DNA from: Bdellovibrio sp.
GTDB lineage: Bacteria; Myxococcota; SpSt-1050
Reading direction: 5' to 3'
NCBI GenBank assembly: GCA_020725805.1
Contig: DYEF01000027.1
Span: 1 to 37,882, forward strand
DNA: 37,882 bases
Made by a program: the position numbers and the translations under genes. The notes under the pieces are model-generated. The model saw nothing but the letters and a program-made list of their open reading frames with translations. It was not told where the DNA came from and searched no databases. This document shows positions 24,508 through 33,676 of the stretch, one piece after another. Positions within the stretch are counted from its first letter, which is position 1, and each line of letters begins with the position of its first letter.

Positions 24508-24729
24508 ATGCCTAATCCGAAGAGAGTAAAGTGCAGAGTTGGAGATGTAAGATATCACAGCGAGAGTGTGTCTTCTGTATATTTATCTCCCCTTTCAAGT
24601 TTACCAAAATTTAAGTCAGGACAGTTTTTGCATTTTACACTTGATGATTTTGACCCCTCCAGTGGTTTCTGGCCCGAGTCAAGGGTATTTTCGATAGCAT
24701 TTAATGATTTTTATTTGATATGTTTTTAA
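24508..24729 (+). pseudogene. Truncated FAD-binding oxidoreductase, 5' fragment
   Basis: The 73-codon frame begins like the FAD-binding domain of ferredoxin-NADP reductase-type oxidoreductases: VYLSPLSSLPKFKSGQFLHFTLDDF, then WPESRVFSIA, where the family RxFSIAS flavin motif should continue. Instead, from about 24703 the sequence turns AT-rich and reads FNDFYLICF before a stop. The NAD-binding half is absent. This looks like a host gene cut off at the edge of an inserted or exchanged cassette. Its stop overlaps the ATG of the following acyltransferase by 10 bases, so its translation may feed into the first cassette gene. Confidence 0.7.
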
Positions 24730-25298
24730 GAGTTAAAAAGTATTTAAAAAGATTAATAATTTATTTAACGCCTCTTCTTTCAATATTGTTTTCAATATTT
24801 TTTAATAAAAAAATCTTTAAGAGTAGACACTTTAGAGAGACATTAGTTGGGTGGAGATGGGTATTTAGGGGTATTTTGTTCCAAAAAGTTCTTCGTATTA
24901 ATTCTCATATCCCCTGGCCGGTGAATTTTACTACAACTATTGTTAATCCGGATAGCATAATTTTTGATGTGGATGATTTAAATAATTTTCAATCACCCGG
25001 GTGTTATTTTCAGTGTAATGAAGGAAAAATATATATAGGTAAAGGTACTTATATAGGTCCAAATACAGGTATTATAACAAGTGAACATAGTATAGATAAT
25101 TTGGACATTCATCTACCAGCAAAAGATGTTGTAATTGGAAAAAATTGTTGGATTGGAATGAATTGTGTAATTTTACCAGGTATAGTATTAGGGGATCACA
25201 CTATAGTAGGGGCATGAAGTATAGTAACTGAAAGTTTTGAGGAAGGTAATGTAATTATTGCCGGTGCGCCTGCAAAGGTTATTAAAGTGTTAAAATGA
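24720..25298 (+). pseudogene. Hexapeptide-repeat acyltransferase interrupted by a TGA stop
   Basis: The frame runs 24720-25298 with one internal stop, TGA at 25215-25217 (codon 166 of 193). Upstream lie an N-terminal membrane-proximal helix region and left-handed beta-helix hexapeptides (IYIGKGTYIGPNTGI, VVIGKNCWIGMNCVILPGIVLGDHTIVGA). Downstream the same frame continues SIVTESFEEGNVIIAGAPAKVIKVLK, the standard family ending. Family members read GAGS at the break, so GGA (Gly) to TGA is a single-base change. The enzyme would O- or N-acetylate a sugar. Either the gene is newly inactivated, the shortened product still works, or the base is an assembly error. Confidence 0.8.
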
Positions 25299-25302
25299 TT
25301 TT

Positions 25303-26619
25303 ATGCTAAGTAGATTTATCTTTTATGTTAAGAATTACTATTTTAATGATAAAACATATAAAAATCTAATATTTGGTTCAATTTGGAATTCAGTTGCTAA
25401 TTTTGTAAGCAGAATGAGTAATTTTTTTTCATTTGTTATTATTTCAAATTTATTGGGTAGGGTAGGATTTGGTGAATTAGGTATGATTAATAGTACAATT
25501 GGCACATTAGGAATATTCGGGGGGATGGGTATGGGTGTAGCGGGTTCAAAGTTTATTTCTGAATACAGAGAGAAAGATAAATTAAAGGCAGGTTCTTTTA
25601 TTGGAATAATATTAATGTTGTCAGCTACTTGCACTATTGTGATTAGTTTAATACTGATAATTTTTAGAAGAACAATTTCCTATCATCTGCTTGGTGCACC
25701 TCATTTGGAAAAAGCTCTTTTATTAAGCGTATTTTTACTTATGGCAAATATTTTTCTGGGTGTTTTGACTGGCATTTTATCAGGATTTGAGGATTTCAAG
25801 AAATTATCGATCGTAAATATGATTGTTTCGGTAATTTCATTGCCTGTAATATTTATCTTCAGCAAATATTTTAAATTATATGGAGCAATATCTGGCTTTT
25901 CACTATCAATATTAATAAACTCATTATTTATCTTTGGTATTATTACTTCAAGGTGTAAGAAAGAGAATATTAAAATTACATTTTCAAATTTTAATAATTA
26001 TTATAAAGCACTATTATCGTTTAGTTTACCAATGCTGATATCGAATTTATTTAGTGGAGGAATCACATGGGTGTGTATGGTGATTGTTGCAAATACTCAG
26101 AATGGATATAGTGAGATAGGTTTATATAATGCAATAACACAAGTGAGGAATATAATCTTTTTTATTCCTACGGTTATAAGTCAGGTAATGATCCCGGTAA
26201 TATCCAATAAATTGGCTGAAAAAAATATAAATGATGTTAAAAAGATAATTAAGGCAGGAATTATTAGTATTTTAATTCTTGTTTTGCCGCTAATATTGGT
26301 ATTGGGATTATTCCCCAATGGTATAATGTATCTATATGGTAAAGAATTTGCAAATTCTAATTGTGTGTTTTATCTTATGTTAATTACTTCATTGCTATAT
26401 TGTATACAGGTAGCACCTGCTTCATTTTACATTGCAAGTGGGAAGACAAATATATCTTTATTATACAACATTATTTGGGGTGTTGTAATGGTCATTCTGA
26501 CATATATATTAAGAGAATATGGAGCGTCAGGATTATATATAGCACATTTAGTGGCATACTCTTTAATATTCTACTTGTTTACAATAGGAACATTTAATTT
26601 TCTTAAGAGAAGTTACTGA
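25303..26619 (+). CDS. wzx: Wzx-type oligosaccharide flippase
   Basis: The 438-residue protein has about twelve to fourteen membrane segments and the MATE/MOP-like opening FGSIWNSVANFVSRMSNFFSFVIISNLLG with GELGMINSTIGTLGIFGGMGMGVAGSKFISEYR. These mark a polysaccharide biosynthesis (Wzx/RfbX) flippase, which moves lipid-linked repeat units across the inner membrane. FYIASGKTNISLLYNIIWGVVMV near the end is also typical. It starts four bases after the acyltransferase frame ends and there is no clear ribosome binding site. Presence of Wzy in the same run indicates a Wzx/Wzy-dependent pathway. AT-rich codon use. Confidence 0.9.
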   Translation: MLSRFIFYVKNYYFNDKTYKNLIFGSIWNSVANFVSRMSNFFSFVIISNLLGRVGFGELGMINSTIGTLGIFGGMGMGVAGSKFISEYREKDKLKAGSFIGIILMLSATCTIVISLILIIFRRTISYHLLGAPHLEKALLLSVFLLMANIFLGVLTGILSGFEDFKKLSIVNMIVSVISLPVIFIFSKYFKLYGAISGFSLSILINSLFIFGIITSRCKKENIKITFSNFNNYYKALLSFSLPMLISNLFSGGITWVCMVIVANTQNGYSEIGLYNAITQVRNIIFFIPTVISQVMIPVISNKLAEKNINDVKKIIKAGIISILILVLPLILVLGLFPNGIMYLYGKEFANSNCVFYLMLITSLLYCIQVAPASFYIASGKTNISLLYNIIWGVVMVILTYILREYGASGLYIAHLVAYSLIFYLFTIGTFNFLKRSY

Positions 26620-26620
26620 T

Positions 26621-28486
26621 ATGTGTGGTATTTTTGGTTTAATAAATAAAAACAAAAAAGAGATTAACATAGATAAAATTATAGCTTGTACAGAATTGAT
26701 CAGACATAGGGGACCCGATGATGAAGGATATATGTTTTTTGATACTGGTAATAATACATTATTATCTTTTAAAGGGAAAGATACAGATAAAAATTTAGAA
26801 TATCTGCCGGATGTTAGAAAGTATGCTAAAACAAATAGCGATATTATTTTTGCACATCGACGGCTTTCAATTATCGATTTATCAGTTGATGGGCATCAGC
26901 CGATGGTAAGGAATGATAATGTTTTAATATATAATGGAGAAATATACAATTATGTCGAAATTAAGGATGAATTGAAAAGTTATGGTTTCAATTTTAAATC
27001 AAATAGTGATACAGAAGTAATTCTTGCAGCTTATGAAAAATGGGGAATTGATTGTTTAAAAAAGTTCGATGGGATGTATGCGTTTAGTTTATTGGATACT
27101 AAGAATAGGCTGCTTTATCTTTGCAGAGACCATGCGGGGATAAAGCCGTTATATTACTATAATGGTAATGATTATTTTATTTTTGCATCGGAAATAAAGC
27201 CGATATTGATGTTTATAGAAAAGATAGAATATAATTATAAGAGCATTGTTGAGTTTTTTGCGCTGTCGCTATCCAGATATGGAGAGAAAACATTTTTACA
27301 GGATATCTATCAAGTAGAACAGGGCACTTTTATTAACATTAATCTTTCCAATTTCCACATAAAAAACAACAAATATTGGGATATTAGAGAATGTTTCAAA
27401 AGAGATCATAATTTGTCGTTTGATGAATCTGTAAATATATTAAGTGAAAATTTTTCAAGGGTAATATCATTACAAAAGAGATCAGATGTGAAGGTAGGGA
27501 CATGTCTTTCTGGCGGAATTGATTCTTCCGGTATAGTTTTTGAACTTTCCAGATCAGGTCCGGTTGAGTCGTTTAGTTATATTGATTTAAATAAGGAGAT
27601 TTCAGAAGAAAAATATATTGAGAATGTAGTTAAATCAACACATACGCACAATAATAAGATTTATCTTACCAACATTAGTGTAGATTTATTAGAAAAAGTA
27701 ATATGTTTTCAGGAAAGCCCATTCAATTCACTGAGTATACTTGCTCAATATAGATTATTTGAAAAAGCAAGTGAAATGGGAGTTAAGGTATTACTTGATG
27801 GTCAGGGAGCGGATGAATTATTTTGTGGTTACGATATATATAGGTATTTTTATTATTATAAATATTTCCCAAAAAGTCTACTAGTAGGGAATAAAAGAGA
27901 AATTATTTCAGGACTAATAAAAAGTAAAATACCGAGATACTTCTGGAATATTTATTTTAATAAAAAGCTTAAAATAATAAAAAATGAGTATAAAAATCCA
28001 TTAGATATGTCGAGAATGAAACTTAATTATGATTCAATAAATGATTTGATAATTGATCAGTTTACTTATGCTCAGCTACCGGTATTGTTGCATTATGAGG
28101 ATAGGAATTCCATGGCAAATTCCGTAGAAAGCAGGGTTCCTTATCTGAGTAGAAATATGTTTGAAGAGTATTTATATGATTTTTCAAAATATGGAATTAG
28201 TAGTGATGGAGAGACAAAATATTTATTGAAAAATATGCTATATAAAAAATATAACTCTGATGTGTTCAAAAGGAAAAATAAAATTAATTTCAGAGTTGGT
28301 GATTATTCGTTTTTTATAAACAATAAGAGCAATATTATTGATATAATTTACGGATATGGGGATATCTTTGATAATAAAGAAATGAATTTAATTGAAAGAA
28401 GATATAATTATTTTGTGACAAAAAAATCAGAATTATTATGTAAGATAGTAACATATTGCTTGTTTAATAAAATATTTAAAGGGTAA
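26621..28486 (+). CDS. Asparagine synthetase-like glutamine amidotransferase (AsnB/WbpS type)
   Basis: The 621-residue protein starts MCGIFG; after Met removal Cys2 is the glutamine amidotransferase II nucleophile. RHRGPDDEG and YNGEIYNYVEIKDEL belong to the same domain (about residues 1-230). The synthetase domain has the pyrophosphate loop SGGIDSS (297-303), LLDGQGADELFCGY and NSMANSVESRVPYLS. In polysaccharide loci such enzymes (WbpS of Pseudomonas O-antigen clusters is the known type) are thought to amidate a uronic acid residue rather than make asparagine. With a UDP-glucuronate epimerase nearby this is the likely role here, but it is inference. It starts one base after the Wzx stop. Confidence 0.9.
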   Translation: MCGIFGLINKNKKEINIDKIIACTELIRHRGPDDEGYMFFDTGNNTLLSFKGKDTDKNLEYLPDVRKYAKTNSDIIFAHRRLSIIDLSVDGHQPMVRNDNVLIYNGEIYNYVEIKDELKSYGFNFKSNSDTEVILAAYEKWGIDCLKKFDGMYAFSLLDTKNRLLYLCRDHAGIKPLYYYNGNDYFIFASEIKPILMFIEKIEYNYKSIVEFFALSLSRYGEKTFLQDIYQVEQGTFININLSNFHIKNNKYWDIRECFKRDHNLSFDESVNILSENFSRVISLQKRSDVKVGTCLSGGIDSSGIVFELSRSGPVESFSYIDLNKEISEEKYIENVVKSTHTHNNKIYLTNISVDLLEKVICFQESPFNSLSILAQYRLFEKASEMGVKVLLDGQGADELFCGYDIYRYFYYYKYFPKSLLVGNKREIISGLIKSKIPRYFWNIYFNKKLKIIKNEYKNPLDMSRMKLNYDSINDLIIDQFTYAQLPVLLHYEDRNSMANSVESRVPYLSRNMFEEYLYDFSKYGISSDGETKYLLKNMLYKKYNSDVFKRKNKINFRVGDYSFFINNKSNIIDIIYGYGDIFDNKEMNLIERRYNYFVTKKSELLCKIVTYCLFNKIFKG

Positions 28487-28489
28487 TAA

Positions 28490-29710
28490 ATGAAAAGAGA
28501 AATATTGTTTATCTCATATTATTCTCCTTTTATTAGAACTGTGGCGTCGATAAGAATTGAGAATATGATAAGGCAATTGATAAAACATAACTGGAATGTA
28601 ACTCTTCTTTCTCCTGATGAAAAATATTTTCATAATATAGATGATAAAATAAATATTGAGAATTTGAATATAATAAGAACAAGTTTTATTACGAAATTGT
28701 TATCTGGTATTGAGAAAGAAAATAAAGCACTTGAATATTTGTCAAGAGGTTTATCAAAATTGTCGAGAACAATAGGTTTTGAGCCGGAAACAGGATGGTT
28801 GTATGATATTTTGAATTACTATAAAAAATATGCAATGAATATAAATTTTGCAATCTGTTCTGGTGGCCCGTTTGTATCTTTTATAGCAGCTTATCTGATA
28901 AAAAAATATATTAACCCTGAATTTAAATATATGCTGGATTACAGAGATCTATGGAATGGGAATCCACATAATAGATATACGCTTTTTAGTCATATTGAAT
29001 CAAAAATATTGAAGAATGCATCTGGTATATTTGCTGTATCACCATCTATGGTGCAAATATTAAGTAGATATAATGATAAATGTTATTTAATAACAAATGG
29101 TTTTAATAAAAAAGATATAGAGAATATTATTACAGAGAAGAGATCTGAAATCACCAATAATCTAGTATATGCTGGGACATTTTATAAAGATCTAAGAACT
29201 ATTGATCCTCTGTTTCGTTCTATAAAATTACTAAAAGAAGAAGGAATAGATATCATTTTTGATTTCTATGGTAGTCAGGTAGAATATGTAAAAAACAAAG
29301 GAAAAATTTACGGAATTTCTGGTAATATTAGGTGTTTTGGAAATAGACATAGGAATGAAGTTTTACGAGCATTATTTGAGGCAATGGGAGTTGTTGTAAT
29401 AATTAATTCAAATAAGGAAAGTAATCTCTTTCAGGATACCATTATTACCGGAAAAATATTCGAATGTATTGCTTTGAATAGAAATGTACTTGTTATAGCT
29501 CCTAAAAGTTCTGATTCAAACAAAATTTTGGAAGAAATTGGTTATGAAAAGGCAATCCCTGGTAATGAAATCTTACAAATTAATAATAGAATTAAATTTT
29601 ATATGAATAATAGAGAGAGAATTATTGATTATAATTTAATCAAAAAATATGAGTGGGATTCCATTGGGAGCAGCTTAAATCAATATCTTTTAGATATATG
29701 TGGAAAATAA
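28490..29710 (+). CDS. Glycosyltransferase, GT4-like (GT-B fold)
   Basis: The 406-residue protein has a GT-B pattern. The N-terminal domain contains ILFISYYSPF, ICSGGPFVSFIAAYLI and YMLDYRDLWNG, the acceptor-side motif of this family (DLW). The C-terminal domain begins VYAGTFYKDLRTIDPLFRSI and holds VFGNRHRNEVL-like and VIINSNKESN segments. The usual EX7E motif of the C-terminal half is weak here. Donor and acceptor sugars cannot be read. It starts four bases after the amidotransferase gene and its 3' end overlaps the Wzy start by 13 bases. Confidence 0.82.
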   Translation: MKREILFISYYSPFIRTVASIRIENMIRQLIKHNWNVTLLSPDEKYFHNIDDKINIENLNIIRTSFITKLLSGIEKENKALEYLSRGLSKLSRTIGFEPETGWLYDILNYYKKYAMNINFAICSGGPFVSFIAAYLIKKYINPEFKYMLDYRDLWNGNPHNRYTLFSHIESKILKNASGIFAVSPSMVQILSRYNDKCYLITNGFNKKDIENIITEKRSEITNNLVYAGTFYKDLRTIDPLFRSIKLLKEEGIDIIFDFYGSQVEYVKNKGKIYGISGNIRCFGNRHRNEVLRALFEAMGVVVIINSNKESNLFQDTIITGKIFECIALNRNVLVIAPKSSDSNKILEEIGYEKAIPGNEILQINNRIKFYMNNRERIIDYNLIKKYEWDSIGSSLNQYLLDICGK

Positions 29711-30903
29711 TCAGTAAATTATTACTCGTTTTACCTCTGTTTATTTCAGTACATCTTGGTCCATTGATTGATATTATTAATCACATTTTTGAAATAGGAA
29801 GTGATGATTACGCAAGATTGGGATTTAGTCAAATCATTAGGGGCGTGCTTATTATACTTATGCTATTATCTGGTTTATATTTAAGACATAAGATTAAGTT
29901 AGACTCGATGTCAAAACTATTGTTGATTTTTAGTGCCTATATATTTCTTTTCTCTTGGGTTCATATATCTCCTTATAAAGATTTTGTTTTTGGACTAAAG
30001 GTGCTTTTTATTACTGTGGTTTATATAAATTCAAAAGTTTTGTTTTCAAGTAATATAATTGGAGATAAGTTTGTTAAATCTGCTTATTATATGATTGCAT
30101 TGACTGTTTTTATTTCGCTAATTGTCGGATATTATATGGATGTTCCTTCTTACGAAGGCATAGATTTTGCTTTAGCTGGAATAACCGGACAACCAGCTGG
30201 ACCATCCGCAAATATTGCATCAATTTTCCCTATAATATTTATTGGGAATTTGCAGAATATCAGCAATTGGAAAATAATAAATTTACTATTTTGTATTATC
30301 TTATCTTTAGCTATGATGAGAAGAACAGGCATAATAGCTATATCTCTTTCAAGCTTATTTGTTATTATTTTGTCTCTTAGTAAGGTTAAAGATGTTTTGA
30401 AGAAACTAATATTACTTTTTTTAATTATTGTAATTGTTATTGTCGGGTGGTATTTTATAAAAAAATATTCTTTCGATCAAGCAATTGAGATGAGGTTTGA
30501 AGAAGCTGACATAAGAAAAGGAGGAACGGGCTCTGGAAGAAGCTTTTTTTGGATGGAAAGTATTGATTATATAATGAATGTTGATTCCTTTGTAGATATT
30601 TTATTCGGGGAAGGGTATGGCAGCTCTAGCCAAATTATGTTTAAAAGATTAGGAATATACGTTGGGACACATAGTGAAATTTTTGATTTATTATTAAATT
30701 TTGGAATTGTCGGATTAGTTTTCTTCTTTTTCTACATTATTATATTTTTAAAATTTATGTTTGAGTCTCATTTTAACCATCTTTATGTAATAGTATTTAT
30801 CATAACAATTTCGTTTGTAGTTTTTACGGGAGGTTTTTTTGATCCAAATTTTAGTGCAATTTTTTTTCTTATAGGATATTTAAATGTTAAGTACAAAAAA
30901 TAA
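29698..30903 (+). CDS. wzy: Wzy-type O-antigen/EPS polymerase
   Basis: The 401-residue protein has about eleven membrane segments, beginning MWKIISKLLLVLPLFISVHLG. A periplasmic loop in the second half (IKKYSFDQAIEMRFEEADIRKGGTGSGRSFFWMES) is followed by a second cluster of helices and ends FFLIGYLNVKYKK. Low sequence conservation but this architecture is typical of Wzy polymerases, which join repeat units at the periplasmic face. MMRRTGIIAISLSSLFVII is a common inner motif. ATG 29698 is preferred; the frame extends to 29653 but that reads into the previous gene and breaks the membrane start. No clear ribosome binding site, so translation is probably coupled to the upstream gene. Confidence 0.8.
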   Translation: MWKIISKLLLVLPLFISVHLGPLIDIINHIFEIGSDDYARLGFSQIIRGVLIILMLLSGLYLRHKIKLDSMSKLLLIFSAYIFLFSWVHISPYKDFVFGLKVLFITVVYINSKVLFSSNIIGDKFVKSAYYMIALTVFISLIVGYYMDVPSYEGIDFALAGITGQPAGPSANIASIFPIIFIGNLQNISNWKIINLLFCIILSLAMMRRTGIIAISLSSLFVIILSLSKVKDVLKKLILLFLIIVIVIVGWYFIKKYSFDQAIEMRFEEADIRKGGTGSGRSFFWMESIDYIMNVDSFVDILFGEGYGSSSQIMFKRLGIYVGTHSEIFDLLLNFGIVGLVFFFFYIIIFLKFMFESHFNHLYVIVFIITISFVVFTGGFFDPNFSAIFFLIGYLNVKYKK

Positions 30904-31068
30904 AGGATATTTTGGTGTTAGATATTATTAGAAAAGTAGGTTGTTTAATTTAAATTAGAATGTTCTATATATTGAGCCAATAAGAATATAGTAATTTTAA
31001 TATAAGGAAATAATGAGGTTTGTTGATTATATAGTATATAATAATTCTTGCTTGATTTAAAGGAGAAA

Positions 31069-32268
31069 TTGATTTCCAAGATTTTCTATATAGATTCATT
31101 GGATTTTTCTGTTGAGACTTCTGGTTCAGGAGGAACAAGTGTATCTCAATCAGCTATTCGTACCTGTGGGAACAAATTTATGTATATTGGGGTAGGAGAT
31201 TCAAAAAAATTAGAAATTGGTAAATGGAACAAAATTATAAAAAACAAAGAACATATCTGGTTTTTCCCTGTGTGCAGAAATAAAGTACTTGAGAGGGTAC
31301 CACTTGGTTTTCGTGATTTATACTTTGCAATAAGTGTTTATATAAATAGAAAAAAAATATTTGGAAATAATTATACTACATGTTCGATTTTTACTGGGAA
31401 TACATTTATTTTATGGATATTTTCATTCTTAACAGGTAAAAAAAGAATTTATTATTATGCCCCTGGTCTAAGATATTCAGATTTTTTCACCCGCCATCGA
31501 TTAATAGGCAAACTTATTTTTCCTTTTTTTAAGAAAATACATGCAGCTTCTTTAAATAGAGCATCGATTATTTTTGCTGCAGCTTCTAAGGAAGAAATTA
31601 ACAGGTATAGTTTGGAGTTAGAAAAATACGGTTTTAATAAAAAAATTAGGCAACAACCTACAATGATTAATGTACAAATTTTTTATCCTAGGGATAAAAA
31701 ATCCATGCGTCAGAAGCACAATTTGCCTATGGATATACCTATTTTTATTTATGTGGGCAGGCTCGCAAAAGTGAAAGGTGTAGATTTTTTGATTGATGCG
31801 GTTTCCTCTTTTAAAGATAGATATGGAGATTGCCGTATTATAATATGTGGTGATGGAGAACAAGATACACATCTTAGGACTTATGTTGATCGTATTAATA
31901 TGAATGATATTGTGCTATTCAAAGGTAATTGTCCTTCGAATCTTGTTGCTGAGTATATCGGTGCATCAGACGTTTGTCTTGTGGGATCATTTTATGAAGG
32001 TTTTTCTGTTGCAATGATAGAGGAAGTAGTATCTGGCAGGCCTGTAGTAAGTACAAATGTTAGTGGTGCATCTGATTTAATTAAAGATGGAATAAATGGC
32101 TTCATTGTTTCAGAAAGAAATCCACATATTTTTGCTACTAAAATGTTTCAGTCGTTAAAACTTCAAGAATCTTCTCTGAAATACAGTAATGAACTAAGCG
32201 AAATTTATGATGAAAAAAAACAGTGGGATCGTATTATGTTAGAAATTGATAGATATGGATATGAATAA
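31069..32268 (+). CDS. Glycosyltransferase, GT4 family
   Basis: The 399-residue protein has a classical GT4 C-terminal half: IFIYVGRLAKVKGVDFLIDAV (phosphate-binding start), IICGDGEQ, FKGNCPSNLVAEYI, then FYEGFSVAMIEEVVSGRPVVSTNVSGASDLI, which holds the EX7E-type motif (E-G-F...E-E) that binds the donor nucleotide. The N-terminal half includes ETSGSGGTSVSQSAI, a glycine-rich loop facing the acceptor. Start taken as TTG 31069 after AAAGGAG with a short three-base spacer; TTG 31048 is an alternative. The upstream gap of about 165 bases is AT-rich and has a TATAAT at 31037-31042 without a good -35. Sugar specificity unknown. Confidence 0.85.
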   Translation: MISKIFYIDSLDFSVETSGSGGTSVSQSAIRTCGNKFMYIGVGDSKKLEIGKWNKIIKNKEHIWFFPVCRNKVLERVPLGFRDLYFAISVYINRKKIFGNNYTTCSIFTGNTFILWIFSFLTGKKRIYYYAPGLRYSDFFTRHRLIGKLIFPFFKKIHAASLNRASIIFAAASKEEINRYSLELEKYGFNKKIRQQPTMINVQIFYPRDKKSMRQKHNLPMDIPIFIYVGRLAKVKGVDFLIDAVSSFKDRYGDCRIIICGDGEQDTHLRTYVDRINMNDIVLFKGNCPSNLVAEYIGASDVCLVGSFYEGFSVAMIEEVVSGRPVVSTNVSGASDLIKDGINGFIVSERNPHIFATKMFQSLKLQESSLKYSNELSEIYDEKKQWDRIMLEIDRYGYE

Positions 32269-32342
32269 AATTAATAATTTTATTTTATTGGGTTTTATAG
32301 TGAATTTTCTTGATTCTCGCAAATTTGTTAAAATAAGTTAAA

Positions 32343-33584
32343 ATGAAAATTCTTGTTGTTCATAATTTTTATCAGTCTCACTCTCCTTCTGGGGAGGATA
32401 CTGTCTTTAAGAATGAAGTAGATTTGTTGAGAGGAAGAGGCATAAATGTTATTACCTATACGAGGCATAATAATGAAATCGTAAGTTTTCTTGATAAAAT
32501 TAAATCGTCATTCACAAGTATTTGGTCAGAAAAGACTTATAAGGACATTAAAGTAATTATAAGAAGAGAAAGACCGGATATTGTGCACTTTCATAATATA
32601 TGGTATCTTATATCACCATCCGCTTATTTTGCTTGCAAAGAAGAAAATATCCCTGTAATTCAAACATTGCATAATTTTAGAATATGCTGCACTAATGGGT
32701 TATTATTTAGGAACTCGAAAATATGTGAAGAATGCATTCCTTCGAAGAATGATTGCTTGAACTTACTATTTAATCCAAGATTAAAATTGATAGTTAATGG
32801 GTTGAAATATTATTGTTATAGGAAATCTAGATTATATACTTTACCTGTGGCTGTAAATCAATTTTGGCATTGGATGAAAAGAACTTGGATTGATAAAATT
32901 GATGCATATATCTCACTTACTAAGTTTGCGAAAGGAAAATTTGTGGAAATGGGTATACCAGAAAAGAAAATTTATGTGAAACCTAATTTTTTAATTAACC
33001 CACCTGAACCTAGATATATAAATAGTAATTATGCTGTTTTTATTGGACGATTAACGGAAGAAAAAGGTATAAGATTTTTAATAGAGACTATTAAAATCTT
33101 AATTAGAAATAAAGAACTTCATAATGATCCAAATAAATTCTATTTTAAAATTGTAGGTGATGGACCTCTTAGGAGTCAGATTGAAAATGATGTGAAAAAA
33201 GAAAATATAAGTATAGTAGAATTTACAGGTAGGAAAAGTTCAGATGATGTAATAAAAATATTGAAGGATGCTAAATTTATGATAATGCCATCAATATGTT
33301 ATGAAACTTTTGGTTTAACAATAATTGAAGCATTTGCTTGTGGTAAACCAGTTGTTGCTTCGAATCATGGTGCTATGGCAGAGATTGTTGAGAATGGCAG
33401 AACTGGACTACTTTTTAATGTGGGAAGGCAAGGAGATCTTGCTAGAAAGATTAAGTGGATGATTTTTAATGAAAGTGCTTGTGTTAAAATGGGTAAAAAT
33501 GCAAGAGTGGAGTTTGAGGAAAAATATAGACCGGAGAAAAACTACGAAATTTTTATGAATATTGTGAATAAGATAATTGTTTAG
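32343..33584 (+). CDS. Glycosyltransferase, GT4 family with Cys-rich insert
   Basis: The 413-residue protein shows PSGEDTVFKNEVDLLRGRG and HFHNIWYLISPSAY in the N-terminal acceptor domain. A Cys cluster (CCTNGLLFRNSKICEECI), typical of a subgroup of capsule GT4 enzymes and possibly metal-binding, follows. The C-terminal donor domain has VFIGRLTEEKGIRFLIETI, IVGDGPLRSQIE, FTGRKSSDDVIKIL and the EX7E region ETFGLTIIEAFACGKPVVASNHGAMAEIV. It is a retaining GT-B enzyme at the inner membrane face. There is no visible ribosome binding site before ATG 32343. Confidence 0.87.
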   Translation: MKILVVHNFYQSHSPSGEDTVFKNEVDLLRGRGINVITYTRHNNEIVSFLDKIKSSFTSIWSEKTYKDIKVIIRRERPDIVHFHNIWYLISPSAYFACKEENIPVIQTLHNFRICCTNGLLFRNSKICEECIPSKNDCLNLLFNPRLKLIVNGLKYYCYRKSRLYTLPVAVNQFWHWMKRTWIDKIDAYISLTKFAKGKFVEMGIPEKKIYVKPNFLINPPEPRYINSNYAVFIGRLTEEKGIRFLIETIKILIRNKELHNDPNKFYFKIVGDGPLRSQIENDVKKENISIVEFTGRKSSDDVIKILKDAKFMIMPSICYETFGLTIIEAFACGKPVVASNHGAMAEIVENGRTGLLFNVGRQGDLARKIKWMIFNESACVKMGKNARVEFEEKYRPEKNYEIFMNIVNKIIV

Positions 33585-33676
33585 GTTATTAATCTCTTAT
33601 GTAAGATACTACGTTAAGGATGTTAATGTTATTGATTTAGGAAGAAAATATATATTATTTGAAAGGATGGATGATA

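Noticed and set aside
25215-25217. TGA read as glycine (alternative genetic code)
   Set aside because: The position fits Gly, as in code 25 of some candidate phyla, but TGA is the normal stop of several intact genes here (for example at 7618-7620, 9199-9201 and 18367-18369).
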